64,000 bases of DNA from assembly GCA_949316235.1 (NCBI GenBank), contig OX438754.1:3519501-3583500 (forward strand). The letters are read 5' to 3'. The notes beneath the pieces are model-generated. The model was not told where the DNA came from and searched no databases. It saw only the letters and a list, made by a program, of their open reading frames with translations. Numbering within the stretch: the stretch's first letter is position 1; each line of letters starts with the position of its first letter. Origin of the DNA: Oegoconia quadripuncta. Its lineage: Eukaryota; Arthropoda; Insecta; Lepidoptera; Autostichidae. Below are positions 1-11,909 of the stretch, piece after piece. Made by a program: the position numbers and the translations under genes.

Positions 1-197
1 AATACTAGATGGTTGATATACTACATAAGTACATTTTTTTTGTAAATAAATACTAATTATAAATGAAAAACATCCATAACTCAGGTACACATGTCCGTAT
101 TCATCACACAGACATATGCCCCTAGCGGGATTCGAACCCGCAACCTTTTGGTATAGCGGTCAGAGTTGCTATTAACCACTACACCAAACAGGTCGTC
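1..197 (-). mobile_element. SINE family a (tRNA-derived), cut by window edge
   Basis: The tRNA-like head on the minus strand reads gacctgtttggtgtagtggt and later ggttgcgggttcgaatcccg (B-box), then catatgtctgtgtgatgaat. The 3' body runs off the left edge. Related copies: 41030, 44514, 58370, 59981 and 62035. Confidence 0.8.
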
Positions 198-509
198 AAA
201 CGGATATTCGTTCAATTCAATTCGTATCAAAACGTCAACAGGATATTTATTTATTATTATTATCATTGTGTTGCCGACTGTACTAAATTTAGCAAGCGAG
301 CTATACGGCAAATAATTAGAGATCGAACGCTGTTACGGCTGCTGGTATTGCTAATGTTACTAAGACAGTGTATTGTAATGAAAAATTATGCTGTAATAGT
401 ATATTTACACAACACTACGAGAATAGATAACATAAATACATTGTTCCTTGTTCCACTCCCGCCGTGCCTTTATATGTTGTAAAACCTAATTTAAGCTACC
501 TCGATTCAA

Positions 510-3500
510 TCACGGCACTAGCATCTTCCCGTGGTAATGCATCACTAGTCCGAGCACAGCGGATGCTGTCGCAACACCACTGGCCTGCGGCGTGGTCAGG
601 GCGCTGCCCCATAGCCAGCCCGGTGGCAGCCAGCTGACCGCGTGGATCACGTCGAGGAGGAGTTTGGTTGAAGTGAGAGAGGCTTGCGTGAACCGTGCCG
701 GGGCGCATTTCGTGGCCTGGGGAGATTTTAGCTTCTGCGCAGAGTAGTGGAGAGCTCTGATTGATCTGTTGGATGACAATAATTTATTAGTTAATAACCG
801 ACGTGAAAAGAAGGAGGCGGTTCTCAATTCAAATGTATTTTTGTACGTACATTTTTTTTTTATTTCGGACACTTACACCTATCATCGAGTCGGATAAACA
901 TACATAAATATTTATATAAACATCCATAACTCAGGAATAAATGTTCATATTCATCACACAAACATTTACCCGTCGCGGGATTCGAATTCGCAACCGATGG
1001 TTTCGCTGACGGGGTCACTGTCCATTACACCAATCGGTCATCTATTATAGCCATGTAATATAAGCCAGCGGCTTAGTAAGTTGGATCTGAGGAGGACGTC
1101 CTTCCACAAGGGAACCTTATGAAGCTTTTAATTATTTTGTTTGAATGGGTATTCCGTCAGGGTAGTCCCCTATAGATTTAGTGAAGGTTTGACGACGCAC
1201 ACCGGATATAGACAACGGAACCTTAATGAAGTCGGTTGTATTACCAATTTTTGACTAAAGTGATGCTAAAATACATTATTTGAAAATCAGCTATTTTAAT
1301 AATGTCAAAAAATGTGCTGGAATAATAATCACACAAAAAATTAATGCCACTGTAATTTTTAAGGGTTTACATCATTTTTAGTGAGCATATTGGCGTCACG
1401 TGTTGCCGGAATCCTCATTCTAAAGGCCGTAAAGCCAACGCTATGGAGAAGCTAGCCTAGATAGGCATTCTTGTGAGGCAAGCATGAGTCATGAACTCAT
1501 GAAATTAACTCGATACATTACGATAACGTGGAGATTCTTGCCTAAACCCATAGACCATAGTTCAAGGTCTATTTATACAATAAATGTAAATAGCGTCGTC
1601 TGGCGCAAATATTATTTGTTTTTTTTTTTAATTCAATAACATAACTAATCAATGGGGTAGCAGCGTTGACAGGTTAGGCAAAGGATCCGGTTTATGGAGC
1701 TTGCAGTATGTAGGTACTGCAGAGGTCTAGGGTTTATCTATCTCAATCCCAACTAATATTATAAAGGCGAAAGTTTGTGTGTCTATGTATGATGTATGTT
1801 TGTTACCTCTTCACACCTATACGGCTGGACGGATTTGGATGAAATTTGGTTGACATTGATTAGGACCTGAATTAACATATAGGCAAATTTTTATGCGGAA
1901 CCGATATTAATGAAATCTTCCACGCGGACGAAGTCGCGGGCGGAAAGCTTGTGGTTAAATAAATCACTAGACATTGTAGCACAAACGTAAATAATAGGCG
2001 CTATATTCCAATTTGAATGGCTTATCTCGACTGACTCGGACTTAGCTTTTTTATCTACTCACCTAACAAACCCAACGAAAGCCGACAGGGACCAGAATAG
2101 TTTATGCGCCGTCCTGATGTTGAAGTCTGTCTCCTTGGACACGGTCGCTACGCCCGTGTCGATTAGGAACACCAGCTTTTCAGCGTGGAGGTATGCCAGG
2201 GTGAATACGCTGCTGGAGATTCCGAGTGTGCCCCAGATTGCGCCGTCCTGGGATCAAAATAGAATGGATGTTCGTATATATAATGTCTTCATTTTCTCAT
2301 GTCGTTGTTCTGAAGATAGGTGGTCCCACAAGGAATAACTGGAGTTAACAAGATTGAAGATTTTGTGTAAATAGCTAAATAATATCACCTGTTTCCCAAG
2401 GCCATATTTGAGCATATTCTTCAGAGCGGCTGCATCATCGAACAATCTCATACATGCGCGTGCACCGGCTAGACGAGCGCTCGCCGTCATCAGTGACGGA
2501 CTCTTCGACGTGGAGCCCCATAGTTTCAGCACGTAGCATGTTAGCGATACAACCTAAAAATATATATGTATCTTACTTCAATGGGAAATGTTACATCGTC
2601 AGGACGATGAATCTGTCCAATTCCAGCGTCCATGGGACTATCGTTTGGGATCTCAACGTGGATTCCAATGCGAGTTATTCCTGTTGGCTTACAGAATAAC
2701 ATAGTTGGTTTCTGATAGAGTAGGACCAACTTCATTTTAATTTATAAAAATTGATGTGCGACGGAGGAATTAGCCGTCTAGAACTTAAGTAAGCTGTACG
2801 AATGGAGCGGCATAGTCGCTTTCAACTAAGCTCCTTAAAATAAGATTTAAAAAAAAACTTCATTTTTCAATTAGACCCGTGGTTGGCAGATAGTCACATA
2901 AATCTTTATACTACGGTAGAGAATGGAAACCTTTAATTTCATTATTATTACCGGCACAAATAATGAGGCAGGTACATACCTACTGGAAAAATATTTGTTA
3001 GTTGAAATATAGTTTATCGTAAAAGCAAAAATAACTTGGTACTTATTCACAGTATCATTGTCAAATAATTGATATCCAAATTTATTTTGTGATCGATAAA
3101 CTCAATTCAGCGGTCTAGTGATAATAAACTATCAAAATACCAAATATTTGTTCAAAACAATTTTCGTTCAGTATTCAGCTTGATTTTTTTTTCAGGTTTT
3201 TCTGATGATAGCTGCTGGGAAGCTAGAGGGGGGGAACTTTGTAACGAATTTCACTCGTATTTTACCAAATATTCATCTAAATGAGAGACACTTCTGAACA
3301 ATTAGGCGGTATTATCACTAAAAGCTATCTCTTCTAGGCAACCTTTGGGTGTAGGAGTGCAATCTTTATACAGCAGGCAGGTTGTGCGGATTTATAATTA
3401 CGCATTTTAATGTTTGAGGAAAAGAGAATGAACATAACGGTTCTGTTTCTGTTATTTTTGCTACACGGAACCCTAACGGGGAAAATATCAAAGTTACTTA

Positions 3501-3558
3501 CCTTATCTCGATTCACGTGAGACTGGAGCAAGTCACATATTTCATCCACCACTTCCAT
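510..3558 (-). CDS. Pex11c: Pex11c copy B, peroxisomal membrane protein 11-gamma-like (4 exons)
   Basis: Exons on the minus strand are 3558-3502, 2553-2389, 2247-2063 and 765-510 (TGA at 512-510), giving 220 codons. Introns follow GT-AG with matching phases 0, 0 and 2; the donors of exons 1 and 3 are gtaagt and gtgagt. PEX11 proteins are peroxisomal membrane proteins that elongate and divide peroxisomes. Support: the N-terminal stretch ending in NRDK at the first donor, MRLFDD (residues 54-59) followed by YGLG (69-72), and a hydrophobic C-terminal part with LPPGWLWG (182-189), as in PEX11-gamma, whose human form is about 241 residues. The start ATG opens exon 1 and heads the same frame as in copy A. 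The acceptor of exon 4 could instead lie ten nucleotides further in, with the same phase. Copy B is diverged from copy A in its middle exon. Family and structure are seen; the peroxisomal role is inferred from the family. Confidence 0.86.
863..1043 (-). mobile_element. SINE family b, Pex11c copy B intron 3
   Basis: The minus-strand head reads gaccgattggtgtaatggac and later ggttgcgaattcgaatcccg, then a body with ttcctgagttatggatgttt. It lies about 100 bp upstream of exon 4. Confidence 0.78.
1741..1965 (+). repeat. Dispersed repeat ending gcggacgaagtcgcgggcgg
   Basis: Has ataaaggcgaaagtttgtgt, then cggctggacggatttggatg and the ending in the call. This pattern is widespread in lepidopteran DNA. 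A decayed antisense relative is at 16455-16680 and a fragment at 28507-28550. Confidence 0.55.
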
Positions 3559-4316
3559 AATTTATACCTTTACTATTCTAAAGACTATCTCGGTCTACAC
3601 TAACCGTACAATGAACTGGGATAGCTAAAAACAATTTTATCAACAATGATAAGATACCGAAAGATAGAAATTATACTTCACCATATAGCAAATTACTTCT
3701 GTTCACTATTGGATTAGGATTATAACAGGTATGTTGCATAATAACATTTATCATAGAGATATCGCATTCGACATCGCATTGGACAGATTTGACTGGATTA
3801 AGGTGAGAAGCTCCAGTCAATCAACACTCAGACATAAATGTGAAAACATTGTACTTATCGCACATTTTAGTTATCAAAAACATATTTATGTTGAGTATTT
3901 TCGAACGCTACTCTTTTTAACACGCTGTTAGACAACGTTATTTATCGTATACCTGAAATTAGTTAGGACGAAACACGTATAAAATCGATTACGGCTATAT
4001 ATTTTTTTTAACTTGATTATTTATCTACTTAAGGAAAGAACATGTAATCTTTTTATCTACTTTATTTTTCATTTATCTTTATAAACACCCTAAAAAAGGA
4101 AATGCTGTGTCGTATCAGGAAGTCAAAGAAAAGGCGGAATGCAGCAAACTGTGGAAAGCACTCCACCGACAAGAGCCATAGCTCTTAAATTGAAGAGAGA
4201 AACACCCTGCAAGCGGAAACAACAGTAACTGAATTCGCAACAATCCTTTATTTATATTTTATTTTTTCTAGCCGTATTGATTACAAAATATATATGATCT
4301 AATCGTATACCATTTA

Positions 4317-4589
4317 TTAAAAAAGAAATCGCAAATAAAAAACTAGCCCCAAGTCCCTGGTTGGTGGAATGGTACCCAGAATGCTGGTCTGGTTGCCTCG
4401 CTGTATAGCAAGGCTGATTCTTTGACCAAAGTATTGGCCTGCCCTCCGATCGTGGGATGCATCAACCAGACGGTCAGATAACTCCCTAAAAAGAGTGTGA
4501 ACACCCGGTCCCCACGGCCCAAGCGTTTCTACACCAAACGGCGCAAATAGTTGATCTCCACTGAGGCCGGCATATTTGCGCCGTTTCAC
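4317..4589 (-). mobile_element. RTE-type LINE, C-terminal fragment of the RT ORF
   Basis: The minus strand reads about 90 codons containing FAPFGVETLGPWGPG and RAGQYFGQRISLAIQRGNQ, the usual C-terminal end of RTE/BovB-like reverse transcriptase proteins. Only the end is present. A following tcccgcctcc/ggaggcggga hairpin (4686-4711) is outside it. Confidence 0.75.
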
Positions 4590-4870
4590 GTTTTTTTATA
4601 GTACATCAATCAGCGTGATTTACATCGCTTTCCATTTGGCCTGGTGGTTCCCAGCAGAGTAGAATAGAATCAACTGTGTCTTTACATCCCGCCTCCACAC
4701 TAGGAGGCGGGATCTACTGTCTCTTTACATGGGTGTCGTGAAAGGTTACTAAGGGTATTACTGAGAATAAAAGCATACACCAGCGATGGGCAGCAGCTCT
4801 CAAAATATCTGCGATCGCCAACCCTTCCCAGCGTGGCGATTAGGACAAATCCTCTTGTGGAAAGCGAAGC

Positions 4871-5105
4871 AGACCGGATGGCTCAGTGGGTAGAGCATAT
4901 GACTCTTAGATATTCATAAAAATTTACAAACGCTTTATAAGCCTGTTTTAGTTAAAGTATGTTTTGTCTCTGTCGTTCATAAGGAAATGTTGTAATGAAA
5001 GAAAGTGAAAAAACATACTTTACTAAAACAGGCTTATCCGTTTGTAAATTTTTATGAATAAGAGGGATCGTGTATTACAACATGTTCGGAAATGGGGCTG
5101 CCAAG
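4871..5105 (+). repeat. tRNA-Lys-like sequence split by a MITE
   Basis: 4873-4910 resembles the 5' half of a tRNA-Lys gene: acceptor/D-arm with A-box tggctcagtggg and anticodon region actctta. The right half starts at 5061. The B-box is not clear, so this is probably a tRNA-derived SINE head rather than a live tRNA. Sequence upstream (4790-4870) matches repeat pieces at 41860-41995 and 55015-55120. Confidence 0.5.
4911..5060. mobile_element. 150-bp MITE with ~55-bp terminal repeats inside a tRNA-like sequence
   Basis: The ends tattcataaaaatttacaa and ttgtaaatttttatgaata are complementary and the match continues through aagcctgttttagt to catacttt with small gaps, leaving a short loop. It interrupts a tRNA-Lys-like sequence that reads ggctcagtgggtagagcat and then gactctta on the left and agggatcgtg on the right. 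Confidence 0.8.
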
Positions 5106-5594
5106 CCGAAAGTGAGTTCGTAGGTAGTTATCGTGAAAAGAAGACCAATTACCAAGGTTCAAAATATTTATTTCGAAGGAAAAATTATCGTTTCCCTTAC
5201 AAAAGGGGGCTTAAAAAAGATTGATGTGACTCATTAAGCATGGAAAATAACTATTGAATAGTATGGAATCGTTGAAATTTAAAAAAATAAATATATTATA
5301 CTCGTGGAGACTTCTTTTGCTGACGATGGCTAATAAAATGTTGCCTTAGTACTCGCTTTCTAACTAACGTTGTATAGGTATACCTATCAAAATAATGTGT
5401 CCATTTCCATTTCACATGTAACTTCCCTAGTGGGGCTGCGGCGCTCCTCGTTGAATGTGGAACTCGAGTCGCGATCTCAGGTTAAACGTCGTGCTATGAA
5501 GTCTCGGTGCAGGAAGCTTTCGAAAATTCACTCTTGTTTTCCCACGACATAAATTAAATATAAAGTGATTGTAATGAGACACAAGATCACGTGA

Positions 5595-5723
5595 CACATT
5601 CTGATTGAGATGATCTTTAGTTGATCCTTGAGAATCTGATACATTTTAAAACAGTATCAAAAAAAAATTAATAGTATTGAGCCTCTCAATCTCAGGATCG
5701 TTTTATTGATGAGGGCCTAAGAC
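5595..5723. mobile_element. Decayed MITE of the same TTA family
   Basis: The segment contains ttgagaatctgatacatttt and the end gttttattgatgagggccta, resembling 13597-13742 with several substitutions. The left boundary is uncertain. Confidence 0.5.
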
Positions 5724-6009
5724 ACTACTCAACTTCTTCTTGCTACTGCCACTGCGGCACACACTCGCTCTTTGTATTTTCTATTCTTTACTTTTATTTG
5801 TATGTATATTTCTTTGTAATTTAAAGATTGTTTAGTTGTGAGTTCCTCCTGTGATAGAGAACGGAAATCTATTGAAGTCAGTTGTTTTGCATAATTATTG
5901 TCGCACTCAGAGATGAGACGGCTCCTTAGTAAACTTGGCATCTAAGTAAAATAAACTTTCACTTCATAAACAACTTATGGTAGTGTTTCGCAGTTGAGAA
6001 CCCCTATTA

Positions 6010-6412
6010 AGTTTTATACCTGCATGTAACAGGCATGTACGGTGGCTTACGAACAATCCCACACGCCTCCAGCACCTCGCCACATTCATTGGAGATTAAA
6101 TAGTGAATGCCTTCATCATCAGTCCGTAAACATCCAACTGCAGGGATATAGGCCTTCCCTCGTATGAGGGAGTATGCGCCATAGTCCATCACGCTGGCCC
6201 AATGCGGGTTGGGGACTTCACATGCCTTTGAATTTTTATTTCTCAGGCATGCAGCTTTGCACACGATGTTTACCTTCACCATTTAAGAGAGCAGTCGGAT
6301 AAATGCACATAATTAAATTTAAAAACTCATTAGTATACATGGCCTGCCTGGGAATCGAACCCGGACCTCCTAAATTGGGAGACCGCGTCTTAACCGCTGA
6401 GCCACCGACATT
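6010..6412 (-). mobile_element. SINE family d with tRNA-like head
   Basis: The minus-strand head reads gtcggtggctcagcggttaa, then gacgcggtctcccaatttag and gaggtccgggttcgattccc. The body includes gcccaatgcgggttggggac (plus strand). Further copies: 25800 and 36955. Confidence 0.8.
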
Positions 6413-6726
6413 CCTTCATTTTGTTATAATTGAAGCTATAGATAATCAGGAGTCACTTAAGTTAGTTCACTTTTTTCATTGCGACGAGTAGTTGGTCAAG
6501 TGGAAAGTTCAACTGCTTTAAGAGGTTTAAAGCAGTTGAAAATTATTGAGCCTTTTTGTAATATAAAAATCTGTTTTCAAAAGAGGAACCCCTCGAGTTT
6601 CTTTCTTGCTTGACCTTGAGCCTTCTGAGGTCCACAGTAAGAGACCACGTTTCAGTTTCAGACTTATGTCATCACTGGTAACACACATTGTAAAGACTTT
6701 CGTCTTCAAGCACTAAGGTGCTCCGC

Positions 6727-7050
6727 TTCCGTGGCTCAATGTAAACAAAATTGGGTTTACGATTCCGAGGTCGCGGTTTCGATCCGCAGCAGGGTACATG
6801 TTTAAGTACTCGGTTTGGTTGGTGGTAGGGTATTTTAAATGTCCGCCTGGCTAGCTACCACCATCTTATCTAAATCTGCCATCAAGCAGCAATGTTAATA
6901 GCATTATTGTGTTCCGATTGTCAGAGATAAGGTAGCCAGTTCCCCAAATGTGTTGGGGTTTCCGGGTCAGTACGCGTCCACCTTCGACCTCATCTTCACT
7001 TAACATCAGGTGTGATTGACGCCAAGTACCAACCCGTTGTGCATAAAAAA
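6727..7050 (+). mobile_element. SINE family c, near full length
   Basis: The tRNA-like head starts tccgtggctcaatgtaaaca, followed by a body with ggtagggtattttaaatgtc and ending aacccgttgtgcataaaaaa. Further copies: 23761, 24729, 28560, 43728, 52966 and 57085. Confidence 0.82.
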
Positions 7051-7453
7051 AAAAGTATTTTGGATGAGAGAGGTGTTGGGCACTAATCTAGCACAAATCC
7101 ACCAATCGTCGTCGTCCGTCCGGATAAGCCACCCACACAACGTTGTAAATTATGTCTTTATCAAAATAAAAAGACAGGTTTTTTCTCTGCTTATAATTTC
7201 TCAATCACCTTGTCATGTTCACATTATTACAATCAACTCACTTGGCGTAATAATTGGCACAAATTACTGTCGACCATAACTAACGAGGTAGAATATTGTG
7301 TAACACATAGCGAATAACAACTAACAACCGCTTGTTTATTTTTACAGATTGTGACTGTAATTGAGGGTGTCTCTATAAAAGACAAATTTATACGTTGTAT
7401 ATAAATTAATTTGATTTCCTCTGTTAGTATCTATTCAGAGAGAGTCCCGATGG

Positions 7454-8023
7454 TTGTTCGTCACCACACACACTCACCACCACACAGCTGGACTCCCTGT
7501 TCTGGCGGGGGTGCTGCCGGCGGATTTGGAGGTGCGTAGGGCGGGTAGGGTAGAGGCGGCCCGTGCCGGATTTGCTCCTAAGGAAGTCAGGAAGCTGAAG
7601 AAAGTGATTCTGTCCGAAACAATAGCGGAGTGGCAGTCGAGATGGTCGGTGGAGGAGAAGCTGTTCATCTTCTTCCCCGATGTCTCGGTGCGCCTGGTCC
7701 TCCACTGGGTGCACCCCGACCATGCGTCGTCGCAGCTAATGACAGGCCACGGCAGATTTCGTAAGCGGCTGCACGCGATGTCTCTGGCAGAATCATCCTA
7801 CTGCTACTGCGACGGGGTTACGGAGGAGGAAAGAGAGCATGCACTCTGGGAATGCCCCCTGTATAACGAGAGACGGGAACTGCTGGATAGGATACAGTCA
7901 AACATCTACGGTCCAATTCACCACGGCGATTTCGTGAGCACGGAGTCGAACTTCAGAGGCTTCATAAGATATGCACACGCGTGGCATGGTAGGCGAGCCC
8001 GGTTAGAATTAGAAGAAGGATGA
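7454..8023 (+). mobile_element. R1-type LINE, 3' end of ORF2 (5'-truncated)
   Basis: About 180 open codons to TGA at 8021. The C-terminal part shows the feature found after the RT domain of R1-clade non-LTR retrotransposons: a TGHGRFRKRLHAM stretch, then Cys-x-Cys, then EREHALWECPLY (CCHC-like knuckle). Upstream LPVLAGVLPADLEV is also typical. No RT or endonuclease domain remains, so it cannot be active. The 3' UTR probably runs to about 8345. Confidence 0.8.
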
Positions 8024-8372
8024 TTCACACCCAAGAGAACTAGCACTGAGCGCGAAGTCGCACAACAAGTGTGCTGTGTAAGTCAAGCCCCAGAAAGGGG
8101 AGAATTGGCAATTAGGGACAAGGATATAGAACTTAAATAACTTGTCGAGAGTCAAGAAAATGTGCCATCGGGAAAGAGCCTCGCGCAAGTACCGGGCACA
8201 TCTCTCAACGATTCGGCCCGTATAACCAAGATGGTTGATGGGGCCATGGGAAGGTGGTGGGTTTGTCCGCATGGAGCCCTGTCTAGTGAAACAATGATGG
8301 AATACATTCAAATATATTATTGGCTTTACCGTTTCTCTTTTACAAAAACATTTTCCCCATAGGATGATCATC

Positions 8373-8747
8373 TTTCATGTTACAGTGATAGTAACAAACA
8401 ACTTAAAGGAAGCTAAAAATCATTATAATTATTTAAAAGTAAGTAAAACAATAGTTTTTTTTGTCAATATTCCATTGCCGTTCGCAGATGGTAAAATTAG
8501 ATAGATATATTATGTATTTATTTGTAAATGTGGTCACACACACAATGTTTCATAATAAATTTCATGTTACAGTGATAGTAACAAACAACTTAAAGGAAGC
8601 TAATAATCATTATAATTATTTAAAAGTAAGTAAAACAATAGTTTTTTTTGTCAATATTCCATTGCCGTACGCAGATGGTAAAATTAGATAGATATATTAT
8701 GTATTTATTTGTAAATGTGGTCACACACACAATGTTTCATAATAAAT
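8373..8747. repeat. 187-bp tandem duplication
   Basis: Two nearly identical 187-bp copies start with tttcatgttacagtgatag at 8373 and 8560 and end in cataataaattt. They differ at very few positions (ctaaaaat/ctaataat, ccgttc/ccgtac). No gene is seen in them. Confidence 0.92.
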
Positions 8748-9004
8748 TTGAAAATAAAAAATAAATCCGTCATTGAAGACTTAGGCGGATTCTAATGTAT
8801 GGCGGATGTTTCCGCTTCTACAGAACCGTGCTGTTCAGAGTGAGTTGTTTACATTGTGGTATCCTATTTGTAGGAAATCCAATTTGGAAATAGGAAAGTG
8901 TAATCGACGTGCTGAGACTAATTCGGAATATATTGCTGGTAGGCTTGATTCTGTTAATTCAAATATCCTTACTTCAACCAGCAATGTATGCCAATGGTTA
9001 CGGG

Positions 9005-9165
9005 CTCGAAATTAGCGATGTTTGTGTGATGAATACGAATATTTATTTTTTGAGTCATGACTCGGGAATAAACATCCATGGATGTTTATATGAATATTTA
9101 TGTATGTTTATCAGTTATCTAGTATCCAGTTTGGAACTAGATGATTGGTGTGTCTGAAGTATTTA
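9005..9165 (+). mobile_element. SINE family b, body only
   Basis: Contains gatgtttgtgtgatgaatac, then gtttatcagttatctagtat and ggaactagatgattggtgtg. The tRNA head is absent. Confidence 0.65.
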
Positions 9166-9189
9166 TTTATTTAATTAGTCTCTGCATTT

Positions 9190-9325
9190 AGGATGGTGTA
9201 ATAACCTTGGGATCTTCAAAAGGCATCTACTGAGATCGCGTGATTCATTTTCGGCCATGCACATTGACACTTACTATCAGGTGAGATTGTGGTTAAACGC
9301 GTATCTAGTTAAACAAAAAAAAGCG
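9190..9325 (+). mobile_element. LINE 3' end, family A, intergenic
   Basis: Reads aaccttgggatcttcaaaag, then tcaggtgagattgtggttaa and an A-rich tail, the same 3' end as 54840-54955. Confidence 0.7.
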
Positions 9326-10366
9326 CATTCCTAGCTTCCGATTTGCTAATTAGAGTGTTCTAGATTTCCTACAGATAAGATAGTGTAATGACGCACGCAT
9401 TGGGGCTCCCCTCTGGACGCGCTATAATAAAGGAAATGTCCGCCAAACATTACGATTTAACCATCCGCCTGCGATATTCTAAAAGTCTTGAAATACCACC
9501 ACACGGGTTCTTTGATAAAGTCTAGAATAAAAACAAACAAACTCGACTGCCGAACAGCAGTCTACAACGCTCATCACAGTAATAATATTTTTTAAATTAA
9601 ACTTCCCTGTCCCGTTTCAATCACGATTTTTTAAATCAATAATCTCTAAAAGTTAACCTATACGTCTGTAGACTGAACCATATGACCGCTTTCGGACTTA
9701 CTCTCGTCGGTCATAATAAAACTTCAATTTTATTCCCATCGACCAAAAGTGGTCCATCACCGCTATCAGTGGTGGCAAAAAAAAACAATTGAAAGCTACA
9801 AGTACCTAATGTCATAGCCAAAAAAGTATTGTATTTTTTAGATAAAAATTACTTTGTATGCATTCAAGACGTCACGTCACGACACACCACCGTCACAATA
9901 ATGTAATACCTGCTAAATATTATATGCTATCCAATAAACTCGATTGCATATAAAAAAGGCACCAAAAAAATAGTTCACAATCCGTCAAGACATGCATTTG
10001 AATGCTTAGAAGCAGACACCGTTTGTATTTGCGGTTTTTACATTGTATTTACACAATTAATAATGAAATATTATAACATTAAATAATAATTAATAATTTT
10101 GTAATATAAAAACCTTTTTTTTAAAAAGAGCGACCTCTCGAGCTTCTTGCTTGTTCTTCTCAGGGGAAAATTGCCTTTTGAACAAGCAGTAGCTTTAAAA
10201 ATGTAAAATCTGACTATTTTAAGTGTACCCTGTGTACCTACAAAATAAAGCATTTTTTGATTTTGATTTTTGATTGGATTTTTCATTGCAACTTACAATA
10301 CTAGAAGCAGACCGAACACAAGGATTAAAAGTTGTGATCAATTTTCGTGCAAAAGAATAACATTTA

Positions 10367-10695
10367 GGCCCGTATTAATAAACCAATCTCAATACAAGTC
10401 TTGAGGCTGTATCAATCAAATCAAAGTGGTTTAAGCAGTTGACGCTATCTCAAGCTCCGTGCTAATTTATAAACCAATCTTGAGGTCTACTCAGCTGAGA
10501 TCACTTATCAAGTATTCGCCTCAGCGGCGAATGAATGATAGTCTTGAGTTCTGTTTATTAATACGGGATACTCTCAAATGAGTACTGATTGAGTAAGCAC
10601 GCGCGTTTCAGGTCTCAAGTTATTAATAAACACGTTTACTTGAGACCAGTCACAAGACTGTTCTCAATCTTGACAATGGTTTATTAATACGGGCT
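10367..10695. mobile_element. Harbinger-like MITE, 329 bp
   Basis: Terminal repeats ggcccgtattaataaacca and tggtttattaatacgggct are flanked by TTA on both sides (10364-10366, 10696-10698). A TWA target duplication fits PIF/Harbinger. No coding sequence. A shorter relative is at 13597-13742. Confidence 0.82.
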
Positions 10696-11909
10696 TTAGA
10701 CTTGATGCACGGAAATATAAAATAGATTAGTATAGAGGCCGAAATTCAATTCTTGTAATTTCTGTTTACTGATGACTCCACTCATTATTACGAACAACTT
10801 TCCACTAGGAACCATAGCCGAATTCAAACGAAAATTGTGGGACGTCCATACTAAGGCCCGTATTTCAGAATGTTGCTCGAGCGTAAAAAGAATCGTTAGA
10901 AATAGATGCCGCAATATAAGTTACATAAAGTTGTCCCTTTTTCACTGTCTTCAAGTGGTGTATTAAATTAGGGAGTAGAGCTTCACTCGACTCTCTCCCC
11001 CATAGGGTTAGCCGCTTTGGCTTTTTGCGTCACATTAGCTGCACTCCCATTTGCTGGGGGGGGAGGTGGGACTTTCTTTCTTTCCTACTTTTCACCCTTA
11101 AATTATTTCTTTAATTAGTCTGGGGTCCAAGGTAGCAATAGAGTCACGTAGGGCACCGTCTACCTTCAGTAGGCGCCGTGCAGAGTACCACTGTTGATCC
11201 TGGCTTACAGGAGTTACAGTGGGAGGAGAGCGGAGGTGGGATCTGTCTTCAAGTGGAGATCTCTGCTTGAGTAACATTCTGTAGCACGGGTCTAAAAGTG
11301 GTTTCAGAATGGTCTAATTTGTATGGGTAATCGAAAATTTTTTGCTCGAATTCGACTATAGTGCCTTGGGAAAAGTTGTTCGTAATCAAGAGCGGCGTCA
11401 CCAGTTAATAGGAATTACACGAATTCAAATTATCGCTGTATTGTTTGGTTTATCAGATTACGGATTCGTTTTTTCCTCCAATACCCTTGAGTATTTTGTA
11501 CTACTTCGACGATAGCTAGTGCGAAAGAATTCCCTGGTATGTTCAACCTAACTTCTGAACCTAACCAACAGTGTCGAGGTGCTCCGACCCGTCTTGATCG
11601 CTCGCTCGCTACAAAGCTCTCTTTAGCACTAGCGTTCGTCGAAGAAGTGTTCTGTCGCTATATGGTTTATCGCATACAAGCAATGTGTCGACCACAGAGT
11701 ATCGGAACTAGGATCTATCGAACCGCAGTTCTTTGAACATTTGTATTTCGATATTCAGTAACGCTACCCCCGAACAACATATAAATGTTTCAGCAACAGG
11801 AGTAAAATTAAACATACCAACGGCCACCACCGGTGGCATAGTTGGGTGACGGTGGCCGATGGGAATAATTTCCATATTTAAAATGATTCTGTTATTTTAA
11901 CTAATAGCA

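Larger units (their letters stand above)
3559..11909. other. Intergenic region between the two Pex11c genes
   Basis: Apart from the elements listed (LINE pieces at 4317, 7454 and 9190; SINEs at 6010, 6727 and 9005; MITEs at 4911, 5595 and 10367; the duplication at 8373) I see no supported gene. 10980-11280 is a dispersed repeat with a stretch (ggagttacagtgggaggaga) shared with 46550-46580. 11530-11760 holds a 230-bp segment starting ttcaacctaacttctgaacc that shares a short motif with 17560-17620. Confidence 0.6.

Noticed and set aside
7454..8023. Host gene encoding a 189-residue protein
   Set aside because: Its C-terminal knuckle and upstream motifs match the end of R1-type LINE ORF2; no start or introns fit a host gene.
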